From the NCBI GenBank assembly GCA_024698805.1, contig JAILQT010000145.1, positions 1 through 64,000 of the forward strand: a stretch of DNA of 64,000 nt, read 5' to 3'. This document shows positions 24,151 to 35,479 of this stretch, piece by piece. The translations under genes and the position numbers were made by a program. Source of the DNA: Solobacterium sp. Its GTDB lineage: Bacteria; Bacillota_I; Bacilli_A; Erysipelotrichales; Erysipelotrichaceae. Under the pieces are notes generated by a model. It did no database searches. It saw only the letters and a list, made by a program, of their open reading frames with translations, and was not told the origin of the DNA. Numbering within the stretch: position 1 is the first letter of the stretch; each line of letters begins with the position of its first letter.

Positions 24151-26496
24151 TTATTTCAGCTCGATATTTTCGATTTCAGCCATCCAGCCGTAGAATGTTG
24201 TGATGTCCGGTGTGACTGTGTCGATGTTGACACGCTCCGTGCTGAAGATCGTGCAGTCCTGTCTCTGGTATACAGGTACTTCAACTGCCCAGTCAACAAC
24301 GATGTCGAGAGCTGCTTTGTAGAGTCTCTTACGATAGCTCTGATCGAGGGACTTCCTTGCGTCGAGGATCAGCTGGTCAAGCTCTTCGTCCTGGATCGCA
24401 TATGCAGTTGCGTTGGAACCGCCTGCGTTTGCGCCGCCGTTAGCGATGTCGGAGTAGTAGATCTGATACATGTCGGGATCGACAGTTGCCTGCCAAGCCA
24501 TGCACCACATCGGCATCTGGCGGGACTTCTGCTTGTTCTGCATCTCTGACCAGTCACTGTAGTCGGAAACGATCAGGTTGACATTCATAGCTGCCAGAGC
24601 TTCTTTTGCGAGAGTCAGGATCATGAATGAAGGGTGGTCACCGGAACCGGAACCGCCGATACCGACTTCATATTCGATCTGGCCTTTGTCATTTGTCGGA
24701 ACGCCTTCGGGTGCCGCAACGACTTTGCCGTCTTCAACTGTGCATCCTGCAGCTTCGAAGTATTCGAGGGCAGCAGCTGCAGCAGCAGCGTAACGGGCTT
24801 CATCATCCATGTCGGATGTGTAGATCTCGGAACCGCCTGCCTTCTTGGAGAATGCGATCGCATAGTCGCTGTCTGTAGCCTGCGGAGCAGCCCATGAAGT
24901 GTTGGAGATCGGATAGTTGATGACAGAAGCACGGTCGCCGTAGTAGGAGTCGATCGCTACGTTTCTGTATACGGAGAAGATCGTTGCGAATGCCTTACGC
25001 AGATTCTTGGATGCGTCGGAAGCACGGTCGCCTGCAACGTTGACCTGGTCAGCACCGATACCGATGTAACCATAGCCGAGTGTGTCGTTTGTGATCGTTG
25101 TGAGCTTGGAACCTGTGAGTTCTTCGCCGCCGTTAGCTTCCTTGATCTCCTTGATCTTGTCATCGGAGAAGGAAGGCATTGCGATATCAGCTGTACCTGT
25201 TACGACACCGGATACGTATTCGGGATCGTTCGCTTCGAGGAAGTTGATATACTTTGTCTTCGGAGCGCCCTTGAAGTAGTTCTCGTTGGCTTCGAAGTAA
25301 ACAACGCCGTTCTCATACTTGACGAATTTGTACGGGCCTGCGCCTAAAGGCTCAGTTGTAACGGAACGAACGTGGGAGAGGTCACCCTTGTCGAAACCGA
25401 ACTTGTTGCTGTCATAGTCAAACTTGTCTGTTTCACCATAGTAGTGCAGCGGGGCGATCGTAACACCAAGCTGGTAGATAGCTGTAGCGTCAACTTCGGA
25501 GAGCTTTACATTGACTTCATAGTCGTTGACCTTTGTGATGCCTTCGATGCTGTCAGCGGATTCGCCTGTTTCGATACCCTTTACATACTCATCATATGTA
25601 GGCATCAGATCGCTCATAGCGCTTCCTGCTGTCTCTTTGCCTGTCATCTCAGCGACGTTGTAGTCGTAAGCTTCAAGCATCTGCATGAATACATCAAAGT
25701 TTGTGGCATCAGCCGGAACTTCATAACCCCAGTTGACCATCTTTGCGGCAATGTCATCTTCTTCTGCATTCGCACCTGCAGCTACGCAGTAATCCAGGAT
25801 CTCCTGAACGAATGCATCACCTGCGGCTTCGAATTCTTCCCAGAACTTTGTCTGTGTCGCTTCATCCCACAGGTCGAAGTTTGTATTGTCCTTGCCTGCT
25901 GCAGCGAGCAGGTTGATCAGTGTGGACATACCGCTTCTGTAATCTTCCATACCGACAATCGGCAGTGCGAAGAAGGAAGAGGATCCGTCATATGTCGGGT
26001 CAGACAGTACATACATGGAGAAGATAACGTCGTCTGCTGTGATCTTTTCGCCGTCGGAGAAGACGAGGTCTTCGCGCAGCTTGAAGTCATAGTCGACTGT
26101 GCCGTCTTCGTTTTCCTTGATCGTCAGATCAGCGGGTCCGTAGTAAGTATAATCTGTTCCGTTGTAAGGTCTTGTCTCACCGTCGATACCCTTTTCAACG
26201 ACAGCGCCCTGACGGTCGGATGTCAGCAGACCGAGTGAAGTCATGCCGTAGACATCTGTGTCATAAGCTGTTTCCGAGAAGAACGGGGAGAACTTACGAT
26301 TGAAGTGGTTTGTTGCATACACAAGAGGTGTGTTCTCATCTCTTGCGGCGGGTTCTGCTTCACTTCCTGATTCAGAACCTGCTGAAGATGCAGCACTCGT
26401 GGCAGAGCTTCCTGCAGGAGCGGAGCAGCCGACTAACATGGCAGCTGCGGCGATTCCGGCGAGGAATTTTGTGCCGAAGTTGTGATTAAAGCTCAT
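24151..26496 (-). CDS. oppA: Oligopeptide-binding lipoprotein OppA, extended
   Basis: A 781-aa solute-binding lipoprotein (SBP_bac_5 family) that captures peptides outside the cell. Signal peptide with the lipobox AMLVGC (Cys24), followed by a Ser/Ala-rich linker. Family signatures: VYATNHFNRKFSPFFSETAYD, DYDFKLREDLVFSDGEKITADD, GAGPYKFVKYENGVVYFEAN and the C-terminal ...SYRKRLYKAALDIVVDWAVEVPVY. It is some 200 residues longer than typical OppA. Part of the excess is an acidic helical stretch at about 180-300 (AGKDNTNFDLWDEATQTKFW, YDEYVKGIETGESADSIEG). Start ATG 26496 with GGAGGAAAG upstream. It is the first gene of the opp operon. Confidence 0.92.
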   Translation of the reverse strand: MSFNHNFGTKFLAGIAAAAMLVGCSAPAGSSATSAASSAGSESGSEAEPAARDENTPLVYATNHFNRKFSPFFSETAYDTDVYGMTSLGLLTSDRQGAVVEKGIDGETRPYNGTDYTYYGPADLTIKENEDGTVDYDFKLREDLVFSDGEKITADDVIFSMYVLSDPTYDGSSSFFALPIVGMEDYRSGMSTLINLLAAAGKDNTNFDLWDEATQTKFWEEFEAAGDAFVQEILDYCVAAGANAEEDDIAAKMVNWGYEVPADATNFDVFMQMLEAYDYNVAEMTGKETAGSAMSDLMPTYDEYVKGIETGESADSIEGITKVNDYEVNVKLSEVDATAIYQLGVTIAPLHYYGETDKFDYDSNKFGFDKGDLSHVRSVTTEPLGAGPYKFVKYENGVVYFEANENYFKGAPKTKYINFLEANDPEYVSGVVTGTADIAMPSFSDDKIKEIKEANGGEELTGSKLTTITNDTLGYGYIGIGADQVNVAGDRASDASKNLRKAFATIFSVYRNVAIDSYYGDRASVINYPISNTSWAAPQATDSDYAIAFSKKAGGSEIYTSDMDDEARYAAAAAAALEYFEAAGCTVEDGKVVAAPEGVPTNDKGQIEYEVGIGGSGSGDHPSFMILTLAKEALAAMNVNLIVSDYSDWSEMQNKQKSRQMPMWCMAWQATVDPDMYQIYYSDIANGGANAGGSNATAYAIQDEELDQLILDARKSLDQSYRKRLYKAALDIVVDWAVEVPVYQRQDCTIFSTERVNIDTVTPDITTFYGWMAEIENIELK

Positions 26497-26523
26497 TTTC
26501 TTTCCTCCAATTGCTTTAATGGT

Positions 26524-26553
26524 GTTTTTACCGCGGGTGAACGCGGTAAAAAC
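26524..26553. promoter_or_regulatory. Perfect 12-base inverted repeat upstream of oppA
   Basis: GTTTTTACCGCG and CGCGGTAAAAAC flank GGTGAA, 28 bases before the oppA start. No T run follows on the minus strand, so a simple terminator is unlikely. An operator or a stabilising 5' hairpin of the oppA message are the main options. Confidence 0.55.
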
Positions 26554-26795
26554 AACGATAAAGATATTTTATCACTCTTTGTGAAAGTAAAATCAGAAAA
26601 CCCCGGCAATTCCGCAGTAATTTATCAAAAAAAGAAAAAAAGCACATGTATTTTCAAAAAAATGCCGACAGGTTTTCAGAAAATACACAGGAAAAGCAGG
26701 AGGGGCATCCACTTTGATATATGTGGTCATTTCGCAGCATTTCTGAAATATGTGCAGATTATGTTAATTGATGCATGTGCATATTTTTTGTTTGA

Positions 26796-26809
26796 TTAAA
26801 GCGCTTACA
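26796..26809 (+). promoter_or_regulatory. Catabolite-responsive element (cre), probable CcpA site
   Basis: TTAAAGCGCTTACA differs from the strong synthetic-type cre TGAAAGCGCTTTCA at only two positions and keeps the CG core and pseudo-palindrome. It lies immediately upstream of the -10 TATAAT at 26813-26818, where binding would repress. Confidence 0.7.
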
Positions 26810-26812
26810 TGA

Positions 26813-26818
26813 TATAAT
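26813..26818 (+). promoter_or_regulatory. -10 element of the 84-aa gene
   Basis: TATAAT 27 bases before the start codon. The candidate -35 hexamers TTGTTT (19-base spacing) and TTGATT (15-base spacing) are both off ideal distance. Confidence 0.5.
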
Positions 26819-26844
26819 TATTTGCAGTAAAGGAGACAAAAAAG

Positions 26845-27099
26845 ATGTTAGTTAACATTAGTGCACCTATGAAGCGCGATGAGATCAAGGCGATCCTCGA
26901 AGCAAATGAAAATCCTACATTCAAGTTCGTCAAGATGAAGACACCGATGGAGATGCAGTTTGAAGTTACATATGCAGAAGGAACAGAAGGCGATCCTACT
27001 TCCTTTGCAAAGAAACTCATCAAATCGCAGCCCTGGGGCGCTGTCCTGATGGTTCGTGCTCTGATCGAAGGTCAGGCATTCACAGGCGGAAAAGTCTAA
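26845..27099 (+). CDS. Small conserved-looking cytoplasmic protein, unknown function
   Basis: An 84-aa protein, MLVNISAPMKRDEIKAILEA..., with an alternating strand/helix pattern and no membrane segment. It has a strong ribosome site (AAAGGAG), its own promoter with a cre-like site, and its own terminator, so it is a well-expressed, catabolite-controlled gene. I do not recognise the family. The next genes encode 6-phospho-beta-glucosidases, and part of their transcription may come from this promoter by read-through, because no separate promoter is visible in the 71-base gap. A role in sugar use is only inferred from the location. Confidence 0.75.
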   Translation: MLVNISAPMKRDEIKAILEANENPTFKFVKMKTPMEMQFEVTYAEGTEGDPTSFAKKLIKSQPWGAVLMVRALIEGQAFTGGKV

Positions 27100-27109
27100 T
27101 GTACGGGAA

Positions 27110-27137
27110 GACAGCTGATTTTCGGCTGTCTTTTTTT
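27110..27137 (+). terminator. Rho-independent terminator after the 84-aa gene
   Basis: GACAGC and GCTGTC close a hairpin with the loop TGATTTTCG, followed by seven T. The stem is short, so read-through into the GH1 genes is possible. Confidence 0.7.
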
Positions 27138-27167
27138 ATCAGATAATTTAAAAAAAGGAGAGATTAG

Positions 27168-28634
<1,467 letters not shown>

Positions 28635-28650
28635 TCAGAAAGGATCATAA

Positions 28651-30123
<1,473 letters not shown>

Positions 30124-30133
30124 TCATAACGAA

Positions 30134-30172
30134 AGACGGACAGCTCCCATCTGAACTGTCTGTCTTTTTTTC
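30134..30172 (+). terminator. Rho-independent terminator of the GH1 operon
   Basis: AGACGGACAG pairs with CTGTCTGTCT (one G-T pair), followed by seven T. Confidence 0.85.
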
Positions 30173-30183
30173 GCCCTGTTCAG

Positions 30184-30221
30184 GAAAAAAAGAAGCTTTC
30201 CGGTATCTTGGGAAAGCTTCT
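30184..30221 (-). terminator. Rho-independent terminator of the lipase-like gene
   Basis: On the minus strand AGAAGCTTTCC and GGAAAGCTTCT pair around an 8-9 base loop, followed by a run of seven T. Confidence 0.85.
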
Positions 30222-30226
30222 CAGGT

Positions 30227-32938
30227 TCATTCGTTTACCGCTTCCGTAAGCGATTCTTCCGGAACAAGTTTCGGTATCTCGATCCGGGTATTGGCACAGG
30301 CCAGGGTGCTGACTGCCAGATAATACGTGCCCAGGGACAGGATATGCGACAGGAACGTCTGGCCGTTGATCACATTGGACATCAGCAGGCATCCGGCTGT
30401 GAACAGCAGGAGCGAACCGGTAAAGACACGCCGCGGCAGTGTGAAAGAGGTGCATACCATCGTCAGTGCCGTAAGCAGGTAGATCACTGCCAGCAGCCGC
30501 ATGACGCCGAAGCTTCCTTTGACCGAGAGGATCGTACCGACGGCGAAGAATGACATGATCACCCAGGCAATGATCTGTTTCTTTTCCGGCTTTTCTTCAA
30601 ACCAGTAAGCATAGGTCAGTACCGTATAGGAAGCGATATGAAGAAGTCCGCCGAAGACGATATTGACAGTGGTGATGATGTCAGCTGCTGCCAGCAGGAT
30701 GACCGCTGCCAGCATCCAGCCGGACAGATGGTCTTTGTGCCTGGAATAGCCTGTATAGGCAGCTGTGACGGACAATACACCGATGGCAAGCTTGAACATC
30801 ATCTGTGTCTTGGGGATATCCGGATACAGGGCAGCGAAGAACTCCTTGATCATGAACAGCAGGAATATTCCGTATACACAGAAGAACGGCAGTTTTCCGT
30901 AGGTGCTTCCGGCCGGGAGCCAGCCCTTTTTGATACGCCGGTTGAAACGTATCTTTCCGACCAGGTATGTCAGCTGGAAAAGTATCAGTGCGATGATGAA
31001 GAATACGGCACTGATCACGCTGATCGCGACGGTACGCCAGGGAAGTGAAAAGACGGATTCGCCCTTTGTGACGGCAACAACGAGGGAAATATCAAACTCA
31101 ATGTCATCACGGAAATTGAGTTTTTCCTGATCCATCGGCTGATCCGTCGCCAGTTCCGGTTCCCCATGCGGCTGCAGTGTGACCGTAAATGCATCGCCCT
31201 GGTCGAGTACGTAATCGTACAGGAGGGATTTTTCCGGTAACTGGCTTTCAACGGTATAATCCAGCTGCAGTATACTGATATAGTTTTCGCCGTTACCCGC
31301 AGGTATACGTATGCTGTATTCGGCGTCACGGGGCAGCGTGCACACGATGGAGCCTTCCGAGTACCTCAGGTATACGTTCTCTTCCGGTGTCTTCAGTTTT
31401 TTTGTGGCTTTCGTTATTTCATTAACATCGGCATCGGGACCGTAAGGAGCGGCAATGGTCTCAATGACATTTCCGTATTTGATCAGGGAAACGGTGTCGG
31501 TGCTGCTGATATAGAGTTCGGTATATTCATCTTCTATATTGTAAAGCTGCACGCCTCCCGTCGTTGAGAACAGCCAGGAGACATACAGTTCCGGGGTATG
31601 CGCCTGCAGGATGTTGGCGCCGAGGGAAGCTGTCGGATTCCATCTGCTGAACACGCTGGATTCATTGATGTATGCCAGGGCAAAGCCGGATATATAATTC
31701 AGCAGCATGTTCGCATGGAAACGGTTTTTTTCGTTGATCAGCACGGGATCGTTGGCAAGGTCAAGCAGGTTCTTCAGGAGATTGACCGGCGACCTGTCCG
31801 CCCACATGCGGATCAGTTTTTCCTGCAGGCTTGCCGCATAGACATCGACCGTCGGACTCAGTTCCAGACAGTAGGCAAGGATGATCTTGAGCGCTTCATC
31901 CGCTTCGACGTTATACCAGTAGTCGATGCCGGTCAGCTGTTTATAGACGACATTGGCCTTGGCCCTCTTTTCGTAATAATCGGAATCGGTCTCCGGCACA
32001 GGGAGATAGAAAGTATCGCCGTAACGCCGGTAGCCCCAGTCAGCGAACGGGACATTGGGCACAGGGTCGGTCTTTCCGACGATATTGAAAATGTTCTTAT
32101 ACCTGTCCGCGTTTTCATCACGGACAGTACGCGGCGTCGCAAAAGTATATGCAAAGACAGAGTCCTGTGAGAACACAGGCGAATCGGAAAGCCTGGCAGC
32201 TGTTATATTGGTGACTGCGGCAGCCCGTGAGAAGCCGGACATCCAGATCTTCATGGGTCCCTGCAGGTTATTTCTGGCGATATAGCCGAAGATGCGGTCA
32301 TAGATCAGGCTGGCAGAGCGGTCAAAGCCTTCATGCACAGTACCGGTGCCGATGGAGAAATTGGATTCCCATTCATCGATGTATCCCTGTCCGCAGACAC
32401 CGACCGCGATGAGTTCAAAGGCCTCGTCGCCTTCCCCGATCTTCTGGTGACCCATGACCGTGGATACGGTGTACATGCTGGGGTTCTTGTCATAGTCGTC
32501 ACTCCTGAGATCCGTGAAATGCGCTTCCTTCAGGTAGTTTTTCAGATTGGCATCGGTCGGCGTATCTTCGCCGCCGGCACCCACTTTCGGACGGAACGCC
32601 GCTGTTGCCAGGCCAAGGGACAGTCTGGCCAGGTCATGGGAATAGGTACTGGCATCGCGTTTGAACCAGTCCCGGCTGAATTCCACTTCCAGGGACCGTG
32701 TTTCCTGAACAGTCAGTACATAAAAATTAGAATGGATCGTTTCCGTCGGTACCGGATCGGGAATCACCTGTTCTACGTTGTCGTCCGGATCATCGGACTG
32801 TTCCGTTTCTGTTGTCCCTTCCGTATTTTCTTCACCTTCCGTATCCGGTTCCTCTTCGGCGAAGATTCCGGTCCCGGAAAGAATGAGCATAAATAAGCAG
32901 ATGCTGAAACTGATGATTTTTCGCAATATTGTTTTCAT
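30227..32938 (-). CDS. Secreted/membrane protein with class 3 lipase-like domain and C-terminal membrane domain
   Basis: A 903-aa protein. A signal-type helix (residues 7-27), an acidic Glu/Thr-rich linker (30-60), then a lipase_3-like alpha/beta-hydrolase domain at about 75-370: the nucleophile elbow is MSGFSRAAAV (G-F-S-R-A), followed by FATPRTV and GKTDPVPNVPF, the typical class 3 lipase order with the catalytic Asp region. A beta-rich domain follows to ~640, then six to eight membrane helices at 660-890. The hydrolase part should face outside. ATG 32938 with a weak AGGAC site. It stands alone. Substrate (lipid, or another ester) is unknown. The combination of an outward hydrolase with a polytopic C-terminus is unusual to my eye. 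Confidence 0.75.
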   Translation of the reverse strand: MKTILRKIISFSICLFMLILSGTGIFAEEEPDTEGEENTEGTTETEQSDDPDDNVEQVIPDPVPTETIHSNFYVLTVQETRSLEVEFSRDWFKRDASTYSHDLARLSLGLATAAFRPKVGAGGEDTPTDANLKNYLKEAHFTDLRSDDYDKNPSMYTVSTVMGHQKIGEGDEAFELIAVGVCGQGYIDEWESNFSIGTGTVHEGFDRSASLIYDRIFGYIARNNLQGPMKIWMSGFSRAAAVTNITAARLSDSPVFSQDSVFAYTFATPRTVRDENADRYKNIFNIVGKTDPVPNVPFADWGYRRYGDTFYLPVPETDSDYYEKRAKANVVYKQLTGIDYWYNVEADEALKIILAYCLELSPTVDVYAASLQEKLIRMWADRSPVNLLKNLLDLANDPVLINEKNRFHANMLLNYISGFALAYINESSVFSRWNPTASLGANILQAHTPELYVSWLFSTTGGVQLYNIEDEYTELYISSTDTVSLIKYGNVIETIAAPYGPDADVNEITKATKKLKTPEENVYLRYSEGSIVCTLPRDAEYSIRIPAGNGENYISILQLDYTVESQLPEKSLLYDYVLDQGDAFTVTLQPHGEPELATDQPMDQEKLNFRDDIEFDISLVVAVTKGESVFSLPWRTVAISVISAVFFIIALILFQLTYLVGKIRFNRRIKKGWLPAGSTYGKLPFFCVYGIFLLFMIKEFFAALYPDIPKTQMMFKLAIGVLSVTAAYTGYSRHKDHLSGWMLAAVILLAAADIITTVNIVFGGLLHIASYTVLTYAYWFEEKPEKKQIIAWVIMSFFAVGTILSVKGSFGVMRLLAVIYLLTALTMVCTSFTLPRRVFTGSLLLFTAGCLLMSNVINGQTFLSHILSLGTYYLAVSTLACANTRIEIPKLVPEESLTEAVNE

Positions 32939-33212
32939 ATGTCCTGTCTTCCCTGTCTAAGAACACGCCGGCTCCGCTGCGCCGCTTCATGTGTTTCAAA
33001 AATGATTATGCGTCCGGTAAAATGTGATGCACGCCCAGCATAAGTATACAATGATTGTATTAGAACAGGATGTGTTATTCATGACAAAACGCATGGCACC
33101 GGAATGGTAAAATGCCGGTACCTATTAACATTTCACTTGACTAATGAATTATGCAAATCTATAACAGAAATGATATTTCAAGGAAATGAAAGATATTCAG
33201 GAGGATTTACGA
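32939..33212. other. Divergent intergenic region
   Basis: A 274-base region between the lipase-like gene and a membrane protein gene. It holds the promoter at 33137-33165 and a GC-rich imperfect repeat (ACCGG ... CCGGT, about 33099-33120). No gene is seen. Confidence 0.5.
33137..33165 (+). promoter_or_regulatory. Promoter of the 33213 membrane protein
   Basis: TTGACT (33137-33142), 17 bases, TATAAC (33160-33165), 47 bases before the start codon. Confidence 0.7.
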
Positions 33213-33872
33213 ATGAGATATCCAAATGCACTTAGCGGTATTCGAAAGATCTACACAGCAGAGATGCTTACCCTTCTTGCGGCCGTTCTTGGTGTTGCTG
33301 CATCCGTCTTCGGCGGAATCATTTCCCAGCAGATCGCAGGAGGCGGCGAGATCACAGCCCAGTCGGCAGTCAGCGTGCTGATACCGGTCCTTGCTGCGGG
33401 ACTGATCACCATCATCGCCGGCATCATGCAGTTATTCGGACTGAAAGACGCTTCAGCGGATGATGAGAGCTTCCGGAAAGGATATACATACGCCCTTATG
33501 GGACTGGTATTCTCCGTTGCGTTCACGGTCCTCTCAAACACGAAGACAGGCGGCTCGCTGCTGGATGACGGCGCAAAGCTCCTTTCCAACATTATCGAAA
33601 TCGCCGTCACATTCTTTGTCATTGCCGGCATCAAGAGCCTGGCTGAAAAGCTCGGCGATATGAATATGGTCAGCCGCGGCAAAACAGTGTTCAATATCTA
33701 TGCCGCATCGGTCATCTGCTCAAGTCTTGCCCAGCTGGCATCGGCAGTTCTGCAGAACGATCTCAAGACGGTCGTATCGGGCATTCTCGGTATTATCACA
33801 CTTGTTCTGACAGCAGTCGCATACATCCTTTACCTTGGCTATCTCGGCAGGGCAAAGAAGATGCTTGCCTGA
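33213..33872 (+). CDS. Integral membrane protein, unknown function
   Basis: A 219-aa protein with about six hydrophobic helices (for example LTLLAAVLGVAASVFGGII, SVLIPVLAAGLITIIAGIM and GILGIITLVLTAVAYILYL) and short charged loops. No motif that I recognise. ATG 33213 was preferred to the in-frame ATG at 33186 because AGGAGG lies eight bases before it. It has its own promoter and a strong terminator, so it is a single-gene unit. Confidence 0.75.
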   Translation: MRYPNALSGIRKIYTAEMLTLLAAVLGVAASVFGGIISQQIAGGGEITAQSAVSVLIPVLAAGLITIIAGIMQLFGLKDASADDESFRKGYTYALMGLVFSVAFTVLSNTKTGGSLLDDGAKLLSNIIEIAVTFFVIAGIKSLAEKLGDMNMVSRGKTVFNIYAASVICSSLAQLASAVLQNDLKTVVSGILGIITLVLTAVAYILYLGYLGRAKKMLA

Positions 33873-33897
33873 TCCGGCATTCGGAACCGCTCACCAT

Positions 33898-33928
33898 GAC
33901 AGCAGAAAAAGACTGCTGTCTTTTTTTT
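33898..33928 (+). terminator. Rho-independent terminator
   Basis: GACAGCAG and CTGCTGTC pair around AAAAAGA, followed by eight T. Confidence 0.88.
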
Positions 33929-33971
33929 GCAGTACCGGACACAGATCTGCCGCAAAAAACAGGAAAAAACC

Positions 33972-34000
33972 TTACATTCTGTTTCAAAAAAGAATAGAAT
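33972..34000 (+). promoter_or_regulatory. Promoter of the MATE gene at 34047
   Basis: TTACAT (33972-33977), 17 bases, TAGAAT (33995-34000), 46 bases before the start. Confidence 0.55.
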
Positions 34001-34046
34001 TGCATGGTACATAACTGTATGGAGGAGAGGCGGACAGGAGGTTTTT

Positions 34047-35417
34047 ATGTCTGAAACAAAAGGCCGTGAGAACAGGCTCGGCACGATGCCTGTCGGCAGG
34101 CTGCTCATCTCCATGGCAGTACCCATGATGTTATCATTCTTTATCCAGGCGCTCTACAACATCGTCGATTCCATGTTTGTTGCGCATATATCGGAAAACG
34201 CGCTGACAGCGGTATCGCTGGCTTTCCCGATGCAGCAGGTCATGAACGCGATCGGTGTCGGAACGGGCGTCGGAATCAGCGCCGGCATACCGCGTGCGAT
34301 CGCGCAGAAAAGGAAACAGGAAGCGGACGATCTTGCCAATACAGGCATCTTCCTGTGCCTCTGTTATGTCGCTGTCTTTGCGCTGCTCGGTATATTCTTC
34401 GCGCACAGGTTCTACCTGTTCCAGACAGACGTCGAAGAGATCGTGACCGGCGGAACAGCATATCTTTCCATTGTCTGGATCCTCGGCGCAGGCGTTTTCT
34501 TCGGTAATTTCTTTGAGAAGATGCTGACGGGGACGGGGAATGCCTCCCTGGCGATGGCTGCGCAGGCGAGCGGCGCAATATTCAATATCATCTTTGACCC
34601 GCTGCTGATCTTCGGCATCGGCCCGTTCCCGGAAATGGGCATTGCCGGCGCAGCCCTGGCAACGGTGCTGGGACAGATCCTTGCCGGTGTGATCGCATTC
34701 TGGTTCAATATGCATCACAATGAATGGGTATCTTTCCATGTAAAGGAGATCTTTCATCCGAAATGGAGAGCCGCGAAGAAGATCTATACGATCGGCATCC
34801 CTTCGATGATCACGATCGGTCTTTCTTCCATGAGCTCTTTCTTCATCAACCAGATCCTGCTGCAGTACAGCACGACCGCGACGGCGGTATACGGCATCTG
34901 GCTGAAACTGCAGAACTTCTGCTTTATGCCGGCATTCGGCATGAACAACGGCATGGTGCCGATCCTCTCGTATAATTACGGCGCGAAGCGGTTCGACAGG
35001 GTATGGGGCACGCTGAAATATGCGCTCAGCGTCATCGTACCCCTGATGATCGTCCTGACAGTCGTGCTGGAATGCATCCCGTCCGTGATCCTGCAGATGT
35101 TCAACGCGTCGGAGAACCTGATGGGCATCGGTATGACAGCGCTCCGCTTCTGCGTGTTCTCACTGGGATTCGGCGGCGCATGCATCGTGCTGACTTCGGC
35201 AATGCAGGCACTGAGCCATGCAAAGTATACGCTGATCGTCAATGTCCTGCGGGGATTTGTATTGCCGGTGAGCTCCTTCTTCCTTCTCAGTGAACTGTTC
35301 CATGAACTTTCCAGGCTCTGGATCGCGGTCCCTCTTGCGGATGTGCTTGCATTCCTGATCTCGCTTCTGCTGTTCCGGAAAATGCGTACGGACCTCGCGG
35401 CGGGTCAGCAGTCCTGA
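34047..35417 (+). CDS. MATE family multidrug/cation antiporter
   Basis: A 456-aa polytopic protein of about 12 helices. The start NRLGTMPVGRLLISMAVPMM and the next segment FFIQALYNIVDSMFVAHIS match Firmicute MATE exporters (MepA/NorM type), as does GIGPFPEMGIAGAALATVLGQ in the middle. It should export organic cations or drugs using an ion gradient. The frame is open upstream of 34047, but that ATG has AGGAGG five bases away and matches family N-termini. Monogenic, with its own promoter and terminator. The substrate is unknown. Confidence 0.9.
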   Translation: MSETKGRENRLGTMPVGRLLISMAVPMMLSFFIQALYNIVDSMFVAHISENALTAVSLAFPMQQVMNAIGVGTGVGISAGIPRAIAQKRKQEADDLANTGIFLCLCYVAVFALLGIFFAHRFYLFQTDVEEIVTGGTAYLSIVWILGAGVFFGNFFEKMLTGTGNASLAMAAQASGAIFNIIFDPLLIFGIGPFPEMGIAGAALATVLGQILAGVIAFWFNMHHNEWVSFHVKEIFHPKWRAAKKIYTIGIPSMITIGLSSMSSFFINQILLQYSTTATAVYGIWLKLQNFCFMPAFGMNNGMVPILSYNYGAKRFDRVWGTLKYALSVIVPLMIVLTVVLECIPSVILQMFNASENLMGIGMTALRFCVFSLGFGGACIVLTSAMQALSHAKYTLIVNVLRGFVLPVSSFFLLSELFHELSRLWIAVPLADVLAFLISLLLFRKMRTDLAAGQQS

Positions 35418-35434
35418 CAAAAGCAGAAATAAAA

Positions 35435-35473
35435 ATGCGGAACAGCTGCGCTGCAGCGTATTCCGCTTTTTTT
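35435..35473. terminator. Bidirectional rho-independent terminator
   Basis: ATGCGGAA and TTCCGC pair with an inner CGCTGCAGCG helix; T runs on both strands serve the MATE gene and the convergent lipoprotein gene. Confidence 0.8.
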
Positions 35474-35479
35474 TACGGA

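Larger units (their letters stand above)
26497..26844. other. Intergenic region between oppA and the 84-aa gene
   Basis: A 348-base, AT-rich divergent control region. It contains the perfect inverted repeat at 26524-26553 near oppA, and a cre-like site with a -10 element near the 84-aa gene. The middle (26560-26760) has A-rich runs and no frame that I would call a gene. A clear oppA promoter is not evident. Confidence 0.6.

Noticed and set aside
33099-33120. ACCGG...CCGGT hairpin upstream of the 33213 membrane gene
   Set aside because: It is short, imperfect, lies upstream of the promoter and has no T run, so it is too weak to call a terminator or operator.
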